A stretch of DNA of 64,000 nucleotides, from NCBI RefSeq assembly GCF_040117685.2, contig NZ_JBEDYP020000017.1:7393-71392 (forward strand), in the 5' to 3' direction. The translations under genes and the position numbers were made by a program. The stretch's first letter is position 1, and every line of letters begins with the position of its first letter. This DNA comes from Gracilimonas sp040117685 (GTDB lineage: Bacteria; Bacteroidota; Rhodothermia; Balneolales; Balneolaceae). This document shows positions 59,209 to 64,000 of this stretch, piece by piece. The notes beneath the pieces are model-generated. The model had not been told where the DNA came from and did not search any database. It saw only the letters and a program-made list of their open reading frames with translations.

Positions 59209-61062
59209 TCAGTTAAAAAGTTGATTCAACTCCTTAATGGCGTATTCAATACGCTTATCAGAAAAGGCCTTTCGCTTTAACTTTGGTCGCCACTCTTTAT
59301 GATCACTAATTAGCCTTTTTACAGTCTCTAAAGAAGCCGACTGCCCTGCTTCCTTCAGATCCTGTATTGCAAGATCTACAGTAGTTAAAAGTTCAAGCTC
59401 ATCGTTTTTTGTATACCGGAATTGTTCAAGCCAATCCAAAACCTCAGTACCAAACCAGTCCACGAAATATCCTGTGGCCTCTTCAATATTTTCTCCTGGC
59501 ACGAAGCCATTATATTTACCTGAAGTAGCCGGTACTATATAATTCTTATCCTTAGCAATCCGCTCAGGGCCTCCATACCGGGTTTGAGGATTGTAAGGTC
59601 CTGCAGCTTTTTTTAGATAATCCTTTACTTCCATTTCCTTGTAGCGCTTAAGCAGATATGAGTACTTAACAAAACGAAAGCGACTTAGAAAGAACTTATC
59701 AGAATTAAACCGGTCAATGAGTGTGGATATAATTACCGCTTCTTCATAGGCCCAGCTTCTTTTTCTTTGGGATTTTGTATTATTGGTTTGAACAGTCTTT
59801 GGCTTCACCAACCTCGTCTTCCCCGTCAATAGCTTTTGCATCATTCCTTCTTTCACCCGGCGCATTTTATCCCGCTTTTGGCGGAGGGTTTGAAGTTCCC
59901 GATCCATGTCGAACAGGATTTGGGCAATGGCTTCTTGTTCAAGTTTACTTGGCGGAATTGAAAGTTTAACCTTCGATAATTGACGACCATTTGTTAATGC
60001 CCTTGTAGTATAAGTCGCCATACCAATAATTTGTTTTCTTACTGGCTCAGACCTAAAGCAATAACGCTTAAATCTTAAACTCAATCGATTATTTATTGGT
60101 CTACCTCTTAAAATGAAACCACTAAAAACTCCAGCCTCAATATTCTCTTCAAGTACACTTGAAATACCAATTTCGTTGACTGTCTCAGAAGTTCTTGTAA
60201 AAAAGACGTCACCTTTTTGGACATTGAATCTTCGGATTTCACTTTTACTAAGGGTTACTTTTCCTTTGATGTCGCTTTCCGTCAACCCTGCATTGCTAAA
60301 AATATCCATATAATTAATAATTGGAGTTCCCTGCCCAAAGTACTCTTTAGCTTTATTTAGGCCATTTTTAAATTCAAGTATATCACCAATACTAATGTCC
60401 TCCCACTCCCCATCAAAGCCAGGCAGGCGTTTCTTACCCGTCAGCAGCTGCTGCATGGTGCCTTTTTTGATGGCTTCTTTCTTTTCGATGAACCGCTCGA
60501 GGGAGCGGATCAGCTCGTCCACATCGCTTAGGGCCGAGGCAATGGCTTGTTGTTCTTTGAGGGTTGGGGGAAGGGGGATTACAAACCTGTTAAAATCTTT
60601 GTTTGTGATTTGATTTATAGTTGCCCCAAGAGATTCTCTAATTTGTTCCTGAACAATATCAGACTGAAATAAAAAGTGAATTAACTCAGAAATTTGGGAT
60701 CTAAAAACGGACATAAATGCACCAAAAGCATGACCTTCGGCACTCTTATCAATAACTACACTTTTACCAATAAGTCTTTTACTCCCATTTCGGACACAGA
60801 TTAGAATATCACCCTCCTGTACTATTACACTACTGGGCACATCCATATCAACAAACACGTTATCTTCATATGAAAGTGATCCGTTTTGAACATTTGATGA
60901 TCTCAAAACTAATTTTCCATGATCACTTACGTCAATAGGTTTGTATGTCAGTCCTGAAAGTACTTCTCCAACTGAAGTTAGGTTTTTCAACTCCCAATCC
61001 TCAGGAATCAATCCAACTTCCGTTTTCTTAAACCCTTTCTTCACTTCGGTCACTAATTCCAT
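59209..61062 (-). CDS. hsdS: Type I restriction specificity subunit with extra C-terminal domain
   Basis: This 617-residue protein has two target-recognition domains (about 15-155 and 215-375). Each is followed by the conserved coiled coil ending QQLLTGKKRLPGF (near 210) and QKLLTGKTRLV (near 430). This part alone is a normal-length HsdS. About 185 additional residues follow, with SRFRFVKYSYLLKRY, AAGPYNPQTRYGGPE and a helical end (KRKAFSDKRIEYAIKELNQLF). I do not know this domain. It overlaps hsdM by 10 bases. Confidence 0.93.
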   Translation of the reverse strand: MELVTEVKKGFKKTEVGLIPEDWELKNLTSVGEVLSGLTYKPIDVSDHGKLVLRSSNVQNGSLSYEDNVFVDMDVPSSVIVQEGDILICVRNGSKRLIGKSVVIDKSAEGHAFGAFMSVFRSQISELIHFLFQSDIVQEQIRESLGATINQITNKDFNRFVIPLPPTLKEQQAIASALSDVDELIRSLERFIEKKEAIKKGTMQQLLTGKKRLPGFDGEWEDISIGDILEFKNGLNKAKEYFGQGTPIINYMDIFSNAGLTESDIKGKVTLSKSEIRRFNVQKGDVFFTRTSETVNEIGISSVLEENIEAGVFSGFILRGRPINNRLSLRFKRYCFRSEPVRKQIIGMATYTTRALTNGRQLSKVKLSIPPSKLEQEAIAQILFDMDRELQTLRQKRDKMRRVKEGMMQKLLTGKTRLVKPKTVQTNNTKSQRKRSWAYEEAVIISTLIDRFNSDKFFLSRFRFVKYSYLLKRYKEMEVKDYLKKAAGPYNPQTRYGGPERIAKDKNYIVPATSGKYNGFVPGENIEEATGYFVDWFGTEVLDWLEQFRYTKNDELELLTTVDLAIQDLKEAGQSASLETVKRLISDHKEWRPKLKRKAFSDKRIEYAIKELNQLFN

Positions 61063-63470
61063 GACACCCCCATTGCTTCAAGGTGTGATTTTACGCGGCT
61101 TTCCAGTTCGTCCACGTCCCGGTCAATCTCCACCACAGCCCACTCATATCGCCCGGCCAGTTCATTCACCCGCTGGGTGAGGCTTCGAGAGATAGCTTCG
61201 ACTTCTCTGTCAATGAGCGCTTTTACAGCAGGTAGCCATTTGTCATCCACCACCAGGGTTCGTATTTCCTCTTCGCTGAGGTTGCGGTACTGCTCAATCA
61301 CTTGTTTGTCCAGTTCCTTTTCGGCAACTTTTACGGCTTTCTTGGCTTTGCGCTCGTTGTCATAGGCCGTTTTGTATTTCTTCATGACCTCAAATTCCTC
61401 GGTAAATTCTGTGTCGCCTTTGATCTCTTTCATGCGCTTGGTGAGTTCACCTTTAGTCACGTTTCCGGCATCGCTGAGGGCTTCTTCCAACAGTCCGCCT
61501 TCCATGGCGTGTTCCTGCTCCAGCTCCTCCTGCACCTTCGCGGCTTCTTCCTGCTGCTGCTTCAGCTGTTCAATCTCCTGCTGTTCTTCCGGGAAGTAGC
61601 GATTGATCACCAGCTCTTTCGGAATCAGCTCACAGGTAAATTCTCCTTTCTTGATCTTGCCTTTACTCGTTCGCACTGGCTCCAGCGTCGCGGTCCAGCC
61701 GTCCTCCACAATCATATACACATCATCGCGCATGGTGTCCGACCAGTAATTCATCAGGTGCTGGTAAATATCATAGGGATCAATCAGTGCTTTATCCCGG
61801 TACCGGTTCAATAAGTCTTCGGCTATCTCTGCAATAAAAGCTTTGGGCCGAACATCCTCGTCAATCGATTTCATATCCTCGTAATATTCCTGCTTCCATC
61901 CCTCATATAATTCAAACAGTGTTTCGCTGTAGCGTACAAACTCAGGGTAGCTGAAAACCACTTCCTTGATGGCATCCTTTTCCGGTTTCAGTTTCAGGTA
62001 GCCTTCCCGAAGAGGTGCAAAGAGTTCGTCTTTTAGTCCGGGATACACCTCCCAGAATTGGTTCATCTCTTCCACATCGCTCCGGGGAATCCCGCCTTTC
62101 AAATGCCCTTCAATATCCTGAATATCTTCTTCGGTGCTATTATCTATGTAGCGGGGGATGTTCAGGTTATGCTCATTCTTGCGAATTTCTTTATTGGGCA
62201 CAAAGCGGGAATAGCCCTCCTCAGTTTTCTGCTCCCGGAATACATCCACGATCTTGTGAATATCGCGTTCCCGCAACCGATTCTTGTTTCCGTCTTTGAT
62301 GTAGCCTTCGCTGCCATCAATCATAAAAATACCTTCGCGCGAACCGGCCTGTTCTTTATCCAACACCAGGATACACGCCGGGATACCCGTTCCGTAAAAC
62401 AAATTACTTGGCAAGCCAATAATACATTTGATATAGCCTCGCTCTATCAGGTTTTTACGGATAGTCCCTTCTGCATTTCCCCGGAAGAGCACTCCATGCG
62501 GTAAAATTACCGCGGCCGTTCCTGTGTTTTTCAGGGAATTAACAATATGGAGCAAAAAGGCATAATCCCCATTCTTTTTAGGAGGAATGCCAAAGCCTTC
62601 AAAGCGACCAAAAGCATCATTTTCAGGGTCAATACCGTTGGTCCATGCCTTATATGAAAAAGGAGGATTGGCCACTACATAATCAAAACGCTTAAGGGCA
62701 CCATGCTCTGTAAATTTCGGATCAGCAATGGTGTTGCCCCGCATGATGTCGTGCACAGCCTCAGGTCGGTTGTGCAGCACCATATTCATCTTAGCCAGGG
62801 CGGTAGTTGCCACATCCATTTCCTGTCCGTATATGGTAATATCCACCGGCGCTTCATCCGCCACCTTGAGAATTAGCGATCCTGAGCCCGCTGTGGGGTC
62901 ATAAGCTGTCAGGGAGGGGCTTCCGGCTTGTTCTACGCCAATCACTTTAGCCAAAATACGGGAGACTTCTGCCGGGGTATAAAACTGCCCTTTACTTTTT
63001 CCTGACTCGGTGGCAAAGTTACGCATCAGGTACTCATAGGCATCACCCAATAGGTCATCATCCCCGGCGCGGTTCTGCCCAAAATCAAGGTTTGAATCCT
63101 GAAAAATTGCAATCAGGTTACTGAGCCGGTTAATCTTTTCTTTACCAGTGCCCAGCTTTTCATCATCGTTAAAATCGGTCTGATCAATAACGCCTTTCAG
63201 GTCATTGGCCTCGGCTATGGGAGCAATAATCTTCTTGTTAATATCATCACCAATATTGGCTGTGCCTTTCAGCTTCACCATATCATCAAAGGAGGAGCCT
63301 TCGGGGATAATCAGCAATGCATTAGGATCGTCTGCGTACTTATCAGATACATATTTGAGAAAGAGCATGGTGAGTACATAATCCTTGTACTGCGAGGCAT
63401 CCATTCCGCCCCGAAGTTCATCACAGGATTTCCAGATGGAAGCGTAAAGCTCTGATTTTTTTATGGGCAT
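61053..63470 (-). CDS. hsdM: Type I restriction DNA methyltransferase subunit
   Basis: This 805-residue N6-adenine methyltransferase begins with the helical HsdM_N domain (ELYASIWKSCDELRGG) and the AdoMet-binding motif DPTAGSGSL (about 196). The catalytic motif IV NPPFSYKAW lies near residue 267. After about residue 480 comes a long C-terminal part with a coiled coil (EEQQEIEQLKQQQEEAAK) and helical segments to the end; usual HsdM proteins have about 500 residues, though long variants are known. It is the first gene of the operon. It protects the host by methylation and supplies the assembly platform for HsdS and HsdR. Confidence 0.95.
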   Translation of the reverse strand: MPIKKSELYASIWKSCDELRGGMDASQYKDYVLTMLFLKYVSDKYADDPNALLIIPEGSSFDDMVKLKGTANIGDDINKKIIAPIAEANDLKGVIDQTDFNDDEKLGTGKEKINRLSNLIAIFQDSNLDFGQNRAGDDDLLGDAYEYLMRNFATESGKSKGQFYTPAEVSRILAKVIGVEQAGSPSLTAYDPTAGSGSLILKVADEAPVDITIYGQEMDVATTALAKMNMVLHNRPEAVHDIMRGNTIADPKFTEHGALKRFDYVVANPPFSYKAWTNGIDPENDAFGRFEGFGIPPKKNGDYAFLLHIVNSLKNTGTAAVILPHGVLFRGNAEGTIRKNLIERGYIKCIIGLPSNLFYGTGIPACILVLDKEQAGSREGIFMIDGSEGYIKDGNKNRLRERDIHKIVDVFREQKTEEGYSRFVPNKEIRKNEHNLNIPRYIDNSTEEDIQDIEGHLKGGIPRSDVEEMNQFWEVYPGLKDELFAPLREGYLKLKPEKDAIKEVVFSYPEFVRYSETLFELYEGWKQEYYEDMKSIDEDVRPKAFIAEIAEDLLNRYRDKALIDPYDIYQHLMNYWSDTMRDDVYMIVEDGWTATLEPVRTSKGKIKKGEFTCELIPKELVINRYFPEEQQEIEQLKQQQEEAAKVQEELEQEHAMEGGLLEEALSDAGNVTKGELTKRMKEIKGDTEFTEEFEVMKKYKTAYDNERKAKKAVKVAEKELDKQVIEQYRNLSEEEIRTLVVDDKWLPAVKALIDREVEAISRSLTQRVNELAGRYEWAVVEIDRDVDELESRVKSHLEAMGVSWN

Positions 63471-63573
63471 TGGGTGGTTACAAATGATTTAATTTTATCC
63501 GTTGATAATATTAGATTTTGAGTTACCAAAAGAAAATATTTTCGAATTGTTACGAATCAGTTGAAAATGCATT

Positions 63574-64000
63574 ATGCAAAATTTAAAAGATGAAATATTC
63601 AACCTAATACAAAGCTTGAATGAAGGAGTGTTCTGGGATTTTAAAAAAGAACCTCATGAAAATAATGTCAAGCTTCTTCATGATATTATTTGCCTATCTA
63701 ATTCTTACCACAAAGGGAATCGGTACTTAATCATCGGAGTGTCAGACCCGGCTGAAGGTTGTGAGATCATTGGGTTAGATGAAAACACACCGAACCGTAA
63801 AAAACAATCTGATTTGATCGATTTTCTTAGAACAAAATCATTTGCAGGACATCGACGCCCAAGTATTGGTTTCAAAGCTCTTGAGCTCAATTCAAAAGAG
63901 TTAGATATAATAGTTATCAGGAATTAGACCGTGGCCCCGTTTTATATCACCGAAGATTATAGAGATCGAGAAGCAGTAGTCAAAGCAAATTATATATATA
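63574..64000 (+). pseudogene. AlbA_2 (Schlafen-like) domain protein, interrupted by in-frame amber stop; runs off window
   Basis: The frame from 63574 encodes 117 residues of an AlbA_2 domain (FWDFKKEPHENNVKLLHDIICLSNSYH, YLIIGVSDP, then KELDIIVIRN) and ends in TAG at 63925-63927. The same frame continues with APFYITEDYRDREAVVKANYIY to the edge, exactly the next conserved stretch of the family. So a single nonsense codon, not a frameshift, breaks the domain. It may be a recent pseudogene, a sequencing error, or a suppressed stop. It is divergent from hsdM with a 103-base gap. Confidence 0.8.

Overview
The window looks like a chromosomal segment of a Gram-negative, outer-membrane-bearing bacterium of the Bacteroidota / Rhodothermota / Balneolota neighbourhood; my best guess is the Balneolia (Balneola, Gracilimonas, Rhodohalobacter), inferred from protein style only. 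Pointers are a TonB-dependent receptor with a carboxypeptidase-regulatory N-domain, many lipoproteins, generally weak Shine-Dalgarno sites, an Mrp protein whose usual C-x-x-C is replaced, a leucine dehydrogenase beside a glutamate dehydrogenase, and a type II NADH dehydrogenase. Assignment to genus would need a marker-gene tree.

Positions 1-50,400 are mostly core genome. From the left: a truncated TonB receptor under a TPP riboswitch; secreted peptidases (M28, Xaa-Pro dipeptidyl-peptidase); a toxin-first PIN/Phd pair; mdh, nadK, a peptide-type substrate-binding lipoprotein and ddl; an amidinotransferase and a penicillin acylase; a long minus-strand run gcvT-comB-ftsK-lolA-flippase (19.9 to 13.7 kb); an Mrp ATPase; a cation-channel family protein, a sodium/solute symporter and gdhA; small membrane proteins; dipeptidase, GNAT, TlpA-like and subtilisin-like proteins; a lytic transglycosylase; a RelE/ParE-type toxin-antitoxin pair; the lipoylation group lpdA-lipB-lipA; plsY-gpsA; an AlbA_2 regulator; an IscA-type protein; a permease fused to universal-stress domains; NDH-2; Hsp33; leucine dehydrogenase and recJ.

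A tRNA-Phe gene at 50,403-50,475 marks the start of an accessory island that runs off the right end. It holds an unknown membrane protein divergent from two overlapping XRE regulators, a two-gene cassette of unknown function whose second product looks like a PD-(D/E)XK nuclease, and a type I restriction-modification operon (hsdM-hsdS-DUF488-DUF488-OB-like protein-hsdR-YgjP metallopeptidase). The final gene is an AlbA_2 (Schlafen-like) ORF with an in-frame amber stop.

A second theme is spread across the window: many intergenic gaps carry palindromes built from repetitive, word-like sequence. Some are large mobile-looking elements: 142 bp before lipA, 142 bp before the tRNA, and two palindromic copies around a DUF559 nuclease gene whose internal hairpins differ in sequence but keep their pairing. 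One such element appears to have entered the reading frame at the 5' end of lolA.
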